From Oscillospiraceae bacterium (GTDB lineage Bacteria > Bacillota > Clostridia > Oscillospirales > Ruminococcaceae): 64,000 nucleotides of DNA. The notes under the pieces are model-generated. The model worked only from the letters and a program-made list of their open reading frames with translations, made no database searches and was not told where the DNA came from. Every line of letters starts with the position of its first letter. Position 1 is the first letter of the stretch. Both the position numbers and the translations under genes were made by a program. Of the stretch, positions 8,699 to 16,587 are shown piece by piece. The stretch lies in NCBI GenBank assembly GCA_009778065.1, contig WRKM01000001.1, forward strand, positions 1 to 64,000, read 5' to 3'.

Positions 8699-11227
8699 AT
8701 GAAAATAAGCTTCTCGACTCTCGCCTGTCCCGACTTTTCTTGGACAGATATTTACACTATGGCTAAAGACCTCGGTTTTGACGGGGTTGAGGTTCGCGGA
8801 CTCGGAGACGACATCTTCGCAGTCAAAGCCAAACCTTTTTCTGCCGACATTGAAAACACTAAGCAGACCTTAAAGAGAACCGGACTCGAAATCCCCTGCC
8901 TTTCTTCGGGTTGTCCTCTTAAATATGCGGAAAAAAGCGCAGTGAACCTTACAGAAATTGAGCAATATGTTAAATTGGCGGTTAAGTTAGGTACCCCCTA
9001 CGTTCGTATTTTAGCGGATGCCGAACCTCACGTTACGGGCGAGGTGGACGATACTTTCATCGAAAAGGAGTTACGCACCCTGTCAGAAGTTGCGAAAACA
9101 GGCGGTGTCAGACTTTTAGTAGAAACGAACGGTGTTTATGCCGATACAAAACGTCTGAGGAAGTTACTTGATGCGATTAATTCACCTTATGTCGGCGCGC
9201 TTTGGGATATGCACCATCCTTATCGTTATTTCGGTGAAAGTGCAGAAGAAACCATAGCGAACCTCGGAAAGTATATACAGTACGCACATATAAAAGACAG
9301 CGTTATGGACGGAGAAAAACCCGCGTACCGTCTTATGGGTGAGGGCGATTTGCCTATTGCCGATATGCTTCGCGCACTTGAAAAAATCGGTTATGACGGC
9401 TACATCTCGCTTGAGTGGGTAAAACGCTGGGCGGACGGACTTGAAGATGCGGGGGTTGTATTTCCGCACTTTGCCCGTTATATGGAACCATGGATTATAC
9501 GTAAAAAAACTCTCTTCTCTGATGAACGCGGCACGGGCTACTACCCCTGGAAAAAGGAAACCTTTATAAATGAGACATTCCCTGATGTACTTGACAGAAT
9601 TTGCGATGAATTTCCCGACCAACTCGCTTTTAAGTATGTAGAACTCGATTACACCCGTACCTACCGCGAATTTCGCGATGATGTAGATAATTTTGCCGCC
9701 GCGCTTATTAAAATAGGCGTGGAAAAGGGTTCTCATGTCGCTATTTGGGCGACTAACGTACCTCAATGGTTTATCACGTTTTGGGCGGCTACGAAAATCG
9801 GCGCGGTGCTTGTCACTGTCAATACCGCTTATAAAATCCATGAAGCCGAATATCTGCTCCGCCAGTCAGACACCCATACGCTTGTTATGATTGACGGGTT
9901 CAGGGATTCAAACTACATAGGCATAATCAAGGAAATCTGCCCCGAACTCGCGGAGTGCAAGCCCGGTGAACTTATAAGTAAGCGTTTGCCTGTCCTCAAA
10001 AATATTATTACGGTCGATTCAAGACAGGACGGCTGTTTTACGTGGGATGAGGCGTTTAATCTCGGAGGCGAAGAAGAGGCGGCAGGTGTACGCTCGCGGC
10101 GGCTTTCGCTTGATAAAGACGAGGTCTGCAATATGCAGTATACCAGCGGTACTACAGGCTTTCCGAAAGGCGTTATGCTTACCCACTATAATGTCGTGAA
10201 TAATGGTAAAGCCATCGGCGACTGCCTCGATTTCTCAAATTATGACAAGCTTATGATACACGTACCCATGTTCCACTGCTTCGGAATGGTTCTCGGTATG
10301 ACCGCCGCCATGACCCACGGCGCGACAATGTTTCCCATAACCGCATTTTCTCCCGCTAAAGGGCTGAAGTGCATTAACGAAAATGCCATAACCGCATTCC
10401 ACGGCGTACCTACCATGTTTATTGCCATGCTCGAAAATGAAAATTTCGTAAATACCGACTTTTCTCATGCGCGTACCGGCATAATGGCGGGTTCTCCCTG
10501 CCCCGTAAAGGTCATGGAAGACGTACTCAATAAGATGAATATGAACGAAATCTGCATTACTTACGGTCAGACTGAAAGTTCTCCCGCTATAACTATGAGC
10601 AAGACCTCAGACTCTGTTGAACAACGTGTCAGTACGGTCGGCGGCTCTATTTTCGGCGTAGAAGTAAAAATCACAGACCCCGTTACCGGAGAAGAACTTC
10701 CCGATGATACTGACGGCGAATTATGCGCCCGCGGTTATAACATAATGAAAGGTTATTATAAAATGCCCGAAGCCACGGCTGCCGCGATTGACGAAGACGG
10801 CTGGCTTCATACCGGAGACCTTGCACGGCGGCGTAAAGAAGACGGATACTATAAAATAACGGGGCGTATAAGAGATATGATTATACGCGGGGGTGAAAAT
10901 ATTTATCCTAAGGAAATCGAGGATTTTCTGTATACAAATCCGTATGTACGTGACGTTCAGGTGATTGGCGTACCCTCAAAGGATTATGGCGAAGAAATAA
11001 TGGCATGTATTATTTTAAAAGAAGGTATAGAAGAGAGCGAACAGACAAAGGAAGAGATAAAAAGCTTCACTCTCGCACGTATAGCCAAACATAAAGTGCC
11101 GAAATACATCGATTTTGTGAACGAGTTCCCGATGAATGCGGCGGGGAAAATCCTAAAGTATAAAATGCGTGAATCGGCTGTGGAAAAGTTAAATTTGCAG
11201 GCGGCTGATAAAATTGTAACAGCGTAA
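8699..11227 (+). CDS. Fusion: TIM-barrel isomerase/epimerase-like domain + AMP-dependent acyl-CoA synthetase
   Basis: This 842-aa protein joins two enzyme families. Residues ~1-265 form an AP2Ec-type TIM barrel (sugar-phosphate isomerase/epimerase, xylose-isomerase-like) with metal-ligand-type segments LVETNG, GALWDMHH, YAHIKDS and ISLEW. Residues ~290-840 form a complete ANL-superfamily ligase: P-loop YTSGTTGFPKG from 481, GYGQTES-type segment YGQTESS, the TGDL motif, the hinge GRIRDMIIRGGENIYPKEIE, and the C-terminal lysine in NAAGKILK. The best guess for the second half is a fatty or carboxylic acid:CoA ligase. The substrate of the barrel is unknown. The frame is continuous with no internal start signal, so it is a true fusion on the sequence shown. 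It has its own promoter and no operon partner. Confidence 0.9.
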   Translation: MKISFSTLACPDFSWTDIYTMAKDLGFDGVEVRGLGDDIFAVKAKPFSADIENTKQTLKRTGLEIPCLSSGCPLKYAEKSAVNLTEIEQYVKLAVKLGTPYVRILADAEPHVTGEVDDTFIEKELRTLSEVAKTGGVRLLVETNGVYADTKRLRKLLDAINSPYVGALWDMHHPYRYFGESAEETIANLGKYIQYAHIKDSVMDGEKPAYRLMGEGDLPIADMLRALEKIGYDGYISLEWVKRWADGLEDAGVVFPHFARYMEPWIIRKKTLFSDERGTGYYPWKKETFINETFPDVLDRICDEFPDQLAFKYVELDYTRTYREFRDDVDNFAAALIKIGVEKGSHVAIWATNVPQWFITFWAATKIGAVLVTVNTAYKIHEAEYLLRQSDTHTLVMIDGFRDSNYIGIIKEICPELAECKPGELISKRLPVLKNIITVDSRQDGCFTWDEAFNLGGEEEAAGVRSRRLSLDKDEVCNMQYTSGTTGFPKGVMLTHYNVVNNGKAIGDCLDFSNYDKLMIHVPMFHCFGMVLGMTAAMTHGATMFPITAFSPAKGLKCINENAITAFHGVPTMFIAMLENENFVNTDFSHARTGIMAGSPCPVKVMEDVLNKMNMNEICITYGQTESSPAITMSKTSDSVEQRVSTVGGSIFGVEVKITDPVTGEELPDDTDGELCARGYNIMKGYYKMPEATAAAIDEDGWLHTGDLARRRKEDGYYKITGRIRDMIIRGGENIYPKEIEDFLYTNPYVRDVQVIGVPSKDYGEEIMACIILKEGIEESEQTKEEIKSFTLARIAKHKVPKYIDFVNEFPMNAAGKILKYKMRESAVEKLNLQAADKIVTA

Positions 11228-11237
11228 GCGCGTGCCG

Positions 11238-11906
11238 CTAAAGAACCCTCACGCCCGTAAAGAAGCTGTTTGAATAGTAACTCGATGTTATATCGAACTC
11301 TCGCACAAGCTCGCCCGGCATACGGCAACTGACCATAATTCCGTCGCCGATATAAATTCCCCCGAACTGCACCATTTCGCCGCTGTCCGAAAAAAACACC
11401 AAGTCGCCCGATTTGAGGTCGGATATGGAATCTATTCTATCACCCATGCTCGCCTGTTCATTAATGCCGCGCGGACAATTGACATAACCGTTGCTCTTCA
11501 GAACGTAGTAAATGAACCCCGAATTGTCAAACCCTTCTGACGGCGAATCTCCGCCGTCTACGAATTCAACCCCTATAAGAGTTCTCGCGAGCGACACGAT
11601 TTGGTTTTCCTCTATAGGCGAAACCGAGACGTCTTCTTCGGTCGGTGTACCGACATCGGTGATTTCATAGCCATCTGCCGATTGCGGCGGTGTAGAAGAC
11701 GGTATTGGTGAGGAATTGACCGGCTCTGTTGTTTCGTTCGGCTTCACGTCTTCAGTTCCGTTCTCCGATACCGAGACATACGGTTCGTCTTCCTCGCCTA
11801 TAGTAGGGTTTCCCGTTTTAACGCAACCGCTCGAAAAAATTGCCGCAAGCATTGCGAACGCGAGCAGGCACACCGCTTTTACTTTAAATGTCTTTTTCAT
11901 ATTCAC
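11238..11906 (-). CDS. NlpC/P60-fold lipoprotein lacking catalytic residues
   Basis: The 222-aa protein has a lipoprotein signal (lipobox FSSGC), a Ser/Thr/Pro-rich linker, and an NlpC/P60 domain from about residue 105. In active family members the nucleophile sits in a DCSG motif. Here the motif reads FDNSG, with Asn128 instead of Cys. The position usually HVGIYIG reads FGGIYIG, and the usual MIHA-type His is replaced in MVSC. All three catalytic positions therefore appear lost while the fold signature (SDLKSGDLVFF, GIYIGDG) remains. It is probably a cell-wall-binding pseudo-enzyme, not a hydrolase. It converges on the fusion gene, with a 10-bp gap. Confidence 0.85.
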   Translation of the reverse strand: MNMKKTFKVKAVCLLAFAMLAAIFSSGCVKTGNPTIGEEDEPYVSVSENGTEDVKPNETTEPVNSSPIPSSTPPQSADGYEITDVGTPTEEDVSVSPIEENQIVSLARTLIGVEFVDGGDSPSEGFDNSGFIYYVLKSNGYVNCPRGINEQASMGDRIDSISDLKSGDLVFFSDSGEMVQFGGIYIGDGIMVSCRMPGELVREFDITSSYYSNSFFTGVRVL

Positions 11907-12024
11907 CGCTTTCTTTTTGCGGATTTTACCTGCTTTTTAGGTTTCCTGACTATATTATAGCACATGTTTTAACCTTTTTCAATACCTTTTTTTATTTTTT
12001 TGCGATATGCTTATTTAACGGGAA

Positions 12025-12405
12025 TCAGCGTAGGTGTTTTATGCTTAAAACCTCGCCCGTATCCATAGCCACCCTTGTTTTTATCAAATTATCGTAATTT
12101 ATTAAACCGTCCTCTACTCCGGCGAAGAAAATTACACAAATCTTGTCCTGTATTTCGTGATGTAATACGGTTGTTTCGGTTATTTCGAGCTTTTCGAGTT
12201 TTCTTTGCGCAAAGACGATTGCTTGTGCAGGGGTTATGCGTTCGGCTAAGATTGTCCGATTGCTTTGAATGTAACTCAGGTTTTCATGCTCGGCTCTGTC
12301 GGGGTCAGGCTCACCACTTAAAAGAAGGGTGGCGGCTGATGCGGATATTGCGAGCGCAGAGAATGAAATTAAACGGACTAAGGCGCGTCTTGAAATATTC
12401 GTCAT
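12025..12405 (-). CDS. Secreted PepSY/YpeB-like small protein
   Basis: The 126-aa protein has an N-terminal signal or anchor (LVRLISFSALAISASAATLLL). A ~90-residue domain follows with the pattern ITPAQAIVFAQRKLEKL...VIFFAGVEDGLINYDNLIKTRVAMDTGEVLSIKHLR. This resembles PepSY repeats of the YpeB C-terminus, where the final GEVLS strand is typical. YpeB partners with the spore cortex hydrolase SleB, but no sleB is nearby and the link is inference. Function is unknown. Confidence 0.6.
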   Translation of the reverse strand: MTNISRRALVRLISFSALAISASAATLLLSGEPDPDRAEHENLSYIQSNRTILAERITPAQAIVFAQRKLEKLEITETTVLHHEIQDKICVIFFAGVEDGLINYDNLIKTRVAMDTGEVLSIKHLR

Positions 12406-12413
12406 GATTTAAC

Positions 12414-12514
12414 CATGTCCTTCCCTCACAAAAGTGCATTTAAAAGTTTCGTTTTCCCCGATTTGCACCGGTTCTTTCAAACTTTCATCATGTCCTTCCC
12501 TCACAAAAGTGCAT
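12414..12514. repeat. Pair of 26-bp direct repeats
   Basis: Two identical 26-bp copies lie at 12414-12439 and 12489-12514, each containing CCTTCCCTCACAAAAGTGCA, 75 bp apart start to start. They lie in the divergent gap between the PepSY-like gene and the cysteine desulfurase gene, so they may be operators. Confidence 0.85.
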
Positions 12515-12585
12515 CTGGATTTTTTAATTTTATTTATTTTTTCACATATTTTTATGAATATACCCTTTCAATTTAATGTGAAGTG

Positions 12586-12594
12586 TGTTATACT
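12586..12594 (+). promoter_or_regulatory. Extended -10 element abutting the cysteine desulfurase start
   Basis: TGTTATACT (extended -10, core TATACT at 12589-12594) ends 6 bp before the ATG at 12601. Transcription would then start at or next to the initiation codon. No Shine-Dalgarno precedes the ATG. A weak -35 (TTTCAA, 12566-12571) has 17-bp spacing. Confidence 0.5.
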
Positions 12595-12600
12595 TATATT

Positions 12601-13716
12601 ATGATTTACTTTGATAACGCGGCGTCAACAAAGCCGGCAGATGAGGCAACAGCCGCATTTAATGCCGTTATTTCCAGCCATTATGCCAATGCGTCTTCTC
12701 TTCATAAGGGCGGAATCGAGGCTGAAAAAATTATAACAGCCGCTAAAAAAACGATTTTATCAAGGCTTCCGTCAGGCGGGGATTTAATTTTCACCTCCGG
12801 CGGCACAGAGAGTAATAATTTGGCGGTTTTAGGAATCCCTCAGCCGCGTAGCTACGAACAATGTAAAATTATTACAACCGCGCTTGAACACCCTTCTGTC
12901 GCTGAGCCTGTGGGAGAGCTTGAGAAGCGTTGTTTTTCCGAGGGTTCTTCTGCCTCTGTGCTTAGACTGTCTCCGGCGAAAGGACAGAGCTTTGAAGACA
13001 GGATTATTTCAGCCGTAGATAAGGATGTCTTTTTTCTGAGCGTCATGGCAGTAAATAACGAGACAGGCTTTATAATCGACACCCCAAAGATTTATGACGC
13101 TGTAAAGCGGAAATTCCCGAACTGTATAGTACACACAGATGCGGTACAGGGCTTTTTAAAGGTCCCTGTTGACGGCGATTTAATCAGTCTTTCGGCTCAT
13201 AAAATCCACGGCTTAAAAGGCGTGGGCGGACTTTTTGTGCGTGAAAAGGTTCGCATAAATCCGCAGATTCGCGGCGGCGGACAGCAGGGTGGTCTGCGTT
13301 CAGGTACAGAACCCACGGAGCTTATCGCCGCTTTCGGCGCGGCGGTAGAGAACTACAGCTACAGCCGTACTCATTTCATAGAACTCTCAGAGCGGTTATC
13401 TCAGCTTTTAGAGGGTTTTGACGGTGTTAATTTTAAACTCAACAGTCGGGACAATCTGCCGAGTATAATAAATTTCTCGGTAAAAGGCGTAAAGAGCGAG
13501 ATTCTATTACACGAGCTTGCCCAAAACGGGATTTATGTTTCAAGCGGTTCGGCTTGCGCCCGAAATAAAAAAAGTAAAGCTCTTATCGCTTTCGGCGTAT
13601 CGGAAAAGGATGCCGACAGTGCGATACGGCTGAGTTTTTCTCACGAAAATACGACAGAAGAAGCGGAAAAATTCGCCCTGACTCTTAAAGCCGCTGTTTC
13701 GCGGTTCAGGAGGTAA
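12601..13716 (+). CDS. nifS: Cysteine desulfurase (NifS/IscS family), partner of ThiI
   Basis: This PLP enzyme takes sulfur from cysteine and hands it on as a persulfide. The 371-aa protein has the PLP lysine in SLSAHKIHG (Lys201) and the catalytic Cys319 in SSGSACARN. It lies 8 bp before thiI, an arrangement seen in many Bacillota, where the desulfurase (NifZ/YrvO-like) supplies sulfur for 4-thiouridine in tRNA. I chose the ATG at 12601 since homology (MIYFDNAASTKP) begins there. The GTG at 12583 overlaps the promoter. The message may be leaderless. Confidence 0.93.
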   Translation: MIYFDNAASTKPADEATAAFNAVISSHYANASSLHKGGIEAEKIITAAKKTILSRLPSGGDLIFTSGGTESNNLAVLGIPQPRSYEQCKIITTALEHPSVAEPVGELEKRCFSEGSSASVLRLSPAKGQSFEDRIISAVDKDVFFLSVMAVNNETGFIIDTPKIYDAVKRKFPNCIVHTDAVQGFLKVPVDGDLISLSAHKIHGLKGVGGLFVREKVRINPQIRGGGQQGGLRSGTEPTELIAAFGAAVENYSYSRTHFIELSERLSQLLEGFDGVNFKLNSRDNLPSIINFSVKGVKSEILLHELAQNGIYVSSGSACARNKKSKALIAFGVSEKDADSAIRLSFSHENTTEEAEKFALTLKAAVSRFRR

Positions 13717-13724
13717 TCGGTTAA

Positions 13725-14894
13725 ATGGAATTATTCATGGCAAAATACGGAGAAATTGCATTAAAAGGCAATAATAAGCGGATTTTTGAAGAACGTATGA
13801 TTAAAAATATAAAGCGGCGTATCTCAAGCCTCGGAAATTTCACATACGAACGCGCTCAATCCACCCTATATATTTCTCCGAACCCTAAAAACAACGAAGA
13901 CATTGACTTCGATGAAACGGAGAGGAGATTGCTCACGGTGTTCGGTCTCGGCGCGGTACAGCGTTCTCTCGCACTCCCAAAAGACTTTAACGAAATAAAG
14001 CGGCTCGGCGTACCTTATTTGGAAAAGAGCCTTGTTTCAGCAAAGAGCTTTAAAGTCGAGGCAAAACGCGCCGACAAAACTTTTCCCATGAACTCACCTG
14101 AGCTTATGCGCGAGTTCGGGGGAGTGATTTTAGATGCGTTTCCGCATTTAAGCGTCAATCTGCACAACCCGGAAGTCACGGTTCATCTTGAAATACGCGA
14201 CAATTACGCCTACATCTGCCCGAACAGGCTAACGGGTGCGGGCGGTATTCCCGTGGGTGCTTCGGGAAAAGCTTTGGTTCTGCTCTCGGGAGGGATTGAC
14301 AGCCCTGTTGCCGCATACATGATGGCAAAGAGAGGACTTGCTTTAGATATGCTCCATTTTGAAAGTCCGCCCTATACATCCGAACGCGCACTTTTAAAAG
14401 TCGAGTCGCTCTGCGAAAAACTTTCAGAATACTGCGGCGAAATACGGCTGTTCAGTGTAAACTTGACCCGGGTACAAGAGGATATTCGCGATAATTGCCC
14501 TGAGGAATATATGACAATACTGCTCAGACGAGCCATGATGAAGATTGCGTCGGAACTTTGCCGCGAGCGGCATTACTGCGCGATTGTCACGGGAGAAAGT
14601 GTCGGACAGGTCGCAAGCCAAACCCCCGCCGCTATTATTTGTACTGACGATGCGGCGATTTTACCCGTTTACCGTCCCGTTGTGGGTATGGATAAAATAG
14701 AAATAGTGGCTGTTGCCCGTAAAATCGGTACTTTTAATATTTCTACGTTACCTTATGAAGACTGCTGTACGGTATTCACTCCGCACCGCCCTAAACTGAA
14801 GCCGCATTTAGCAGATGTAAAAAAGCTTGAAGCTCGCTTAAATTCATGTTTTATACAAAATTTTGCGGAAAATATGAGCATAAAAATCTTCTGA
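13725..14894 (+). CDS. thiI: tRNA 4-thiouridine synthase ThiI
   Basis: ThiI adenylates U8 of tRNA and installs sulfur, and in some species it also serves thiamin thiazole synthesis. The 389-aa protein has the N-terminal ferredoxin-like and THUMP domains, then the PP-loop pyrophosphatase motif LLSGGIDSPVAA at about residues 184-195. The C-terminal rhodanese domain found in E. coli ThiI is absent, as usual in Bacillota. This fits dependence on the upstream cysteine desulfurase for sulfur transfer. The gene lies 8 bp after nifS and 13 bp before pncC. Confidence 0.95.
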   Translation: MELFMAKYGEIALKGNNKRIFEERMIKNIKRRISSLGNFTYERAQSTLYISPNPKNNEDIDFDETERRLLTVFGLGAVQRSLALPKDFNEIKRLGVPYLEKSLVSAKSFKVEAKRADKTFPMNSPELMREFGGVILDAFPHLSVNLHNPEVTVHLEIRDNYAYICPNRLTGAGGIPVGASGKALVLLSGGIDSPVAAYMMAKRGLALDMLHFESPPYTSERALLKVESLCEKLSEYCGEIRLFSVNLTRVQEDIRDNCPEEYMTILLRRAMMKIASELCRERHYCAIVTGESVGQVASQTPAAIICTDDAAILPVYRPVVGMDKIEIVAVARKIGTFNISTLPYEDCCTVFTPHRPKLKPHLADVKKLEARLNSCFIQNFAENMSIKIF

Positions 14895-14907
14895 AAATCG
14901 GTAAATT

Positions 14908-15417
14908 ATGAACACATATATTAACAATATCCACTTCCTTCTTGACAAAGCGGTACAAAATGTAGTACAATTACTATATAAAGAAAATTTAACTCTCGCT
15001 ACAGCCGAAAGCTGTACGGGGGGACTGCTTTCGGGAGCGATTACGGAGGTAAGCGGTTCTTCCCGTGTTTTCGGACTCGGAGTCTGCGCCTACGCCAATG
15101 AAATAAAAGAGCGTGTATTAAATGTAAACCCCGAAACGCTAAGGGATTACGGCGCGGTTTCTTCGCAGTGTGCCGCCGAAATGTCGCTCGGCGTGAGAAA
15201 AATTTCGGGTGCGGACATAGGCGTCTCGATAACAGGAATCGCAGGTCCGAGCGGCGGAAGCCCCCAAAAGCCTGTGGGAACGGTTTTTTTCGCCTGTTCT
15301 TTTAAGGAAAAGCTAAACATCCTGCATTTAGAAATCTGCGCGAAAAAAAGCCGCCTTGATATCCGCCTTGAATCAGTGCGTCAAGCACTCATTTTGATAA
15401 CAGACACAATCAGTTAA
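14908..15417 (+). CDS. pncC: Nicotinamide-nucleotide amidohydrolase (CinA C-terminal domain)
   Basis: This stand-alone CinA C-terminal domain (169 aa) hydrolyses nicotinamide mononucleotide to nicotinate mononucleotide in pyridine-nucleotide recycling. The signature LATAESCTGGLLSGAIT and the segment SITGIAGPSGGSPQKPVGTV are intact. It lies 13 bp after thiI and 12 bp before the first sortase gene, so transcription may continue into the sortase cluster. The two functions have no obvious link. Confidence 0.92.
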   Translation: MNTYINNIHFLLDKAVQNVVQLLYKENLTLATAESCTGGLLSGAITEVSGSSRVFGLGVCAYANEIKERVLNVNPETLRDYGAVSSQCAAEMSLGVRKISGADIGVSITGIAGPSGGSPQKPVGTVFFACSFKEKLNILHLEICAKKSRLDIRLESVRQALILITDTIS

Positions 15418-15429
15418 AAGAGGAATTTT

Positions 15430-16539
15430 ATGGCTACAGCAAGCTACAACACCCGACCGCGTCCGCAGGGAATTTATGTAAGCGGACGTAAACGGAGTCC
15501 GCTCACACGTTTTCTTATGCGCGTCTTCCCGTGCAAGGGCGACAGCGCATTTGAAGCTGTGCGTAAGGTCATCTTTATCGGCGCGCTTTTTTCGTTAATC
15601 TATTTCGGCGGGAAAGAACTCTTCGTAGTCGGAAACGACCTCTATCAACAGCATAAAATCGAGCTAAAACTGAAAGATATTTTTGAGGGCAGTATAGATG
15701 TCCCCGATGATGTCCGCGAGGAAGTACTTCGTGTCAAGCCCGATATACTCCCCGATTATATCCAGCACTATCATTTTAATAACGACCTCGTCGGACATAT
15801 AATGATACCCGATATTTCCTCGCCCCTGCCTTACAATGACCTTAACCGATATATACTAAATTATCTTGTTTATCAGTCTGATAATAACAAATATTATCTC
15901 ACCCACAATTTCGACGGCTCGACGAGTGCGGGCGGCTCGGTTTTCGCAGATTATCGCAATCTTTTCGGAGATGACGGCTCGCTCTCGCCCAACACCGTAC
16001 TCTACGGACACAACATTCATACAGGAAACTATTTTAATAAAGTTGCGTCTTATTACAAGGCTTTTGAAAAACGCGATTTATCCTTTTACAGACAGCATCC
16101 TATCGTACATTTTAATACTATTTATGAAAGACATGACTGGAAAATATTTGCCGTTGTTTTATTTAATACACAGCCCGAGTATGGCGATGTTTATCCTTAT
16201 CACACCTTCCGCGAATTTAGTGATAAAGCTGATTTTAATGATTATATCCTAAATATAATGGACAGAAGCGTGCTTTTCACCGATGTTGACATTGATTACG
16301 GCGACCACATTTTGACCCTTTCGACCTGCTACTGGCCCTACGGTCAAAATGTAGACACCCGTTCCGTTGTGTTCGCTCGAATGGTACGCGAGGGCGAAAG
16401 CAGCAATGTCGATGTAATGAAAGCAACGCATAACGAAAACTTCCTGCCGTTTGAACGCCAGAAAAGAATATTCGGCGACACCTGGACAGGCAGGGTCTGG
16501 GATTATGAACGCTATCTCTTGAGTTGGGACGGAGAATAA
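15430..16539 (+). CDS. Class B sortase (first of three)
   Basis: This membrane transpeptidase cleaves sorting signals and attaches proteins to peptidoglycan. The 369-aa protein has a basic cytoplasmic N-terminus, one membrane segment at about residues 46-62, and a sortase-B barrel. His194 (LYGHNIHTGNYF), Cys300 (TLSTCYW) and Arg311 form the catalytic triad and are all present. It is longer than typical SrtB (~240 aa) because of N- and C-terminal extensions. All three sortases here share a pre-membrane motif (PCKGDS-like followed by VRKVIF) and a C-terminal motif of the form W-x-G-R-x-W-D, here WTGRVWD. These shared motifs indicate tandem duplication. Confidence 0.93.
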   Translation: MATASYNTRPRPQGIYVSGRKRSPLTRFLMRVFPCKGDSAFEAVRKVIFIGALFSLIYFGGKELFVVGNDLYQQHKIELKLKDIFEGSIDVPDDVREEVLRVKPDILPDYIQHYHFNNDLVGHIMIPDISSPLPYNDLNRYILNYLVYQSDNNKYYLTHNFDGSTSAGGSVFADYRNLFGDDGSLSPNTVLYGHNIHTGNYFNKVASYYKAFEKRDLSFYRQHPIVHFNTIYERHDWKIFAVVLFNTQPEYGDVYPYHTFREFSDKADFNDYILNIMDRSVLFTDVDIDYGDHILTLSTCYWPYGQNVDTRSVVFARMVREGESSNVDVMKATHNENFLPFERQKRIFGDTWTGRVWDYERYLLSWDGE

Positions 16540-16587
16540 TACGTCAATGCGCGAAAAAAGTCTATATGAAAGAAAGGAATAGTTTTT

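Noticed and set aside
9182-9841. 219-codon open frame on the minus strand
   Set aside because: It lies entirely inside the TIM-barrel/ligase fusion gene, has no family similarity and no ribosome-binding site.
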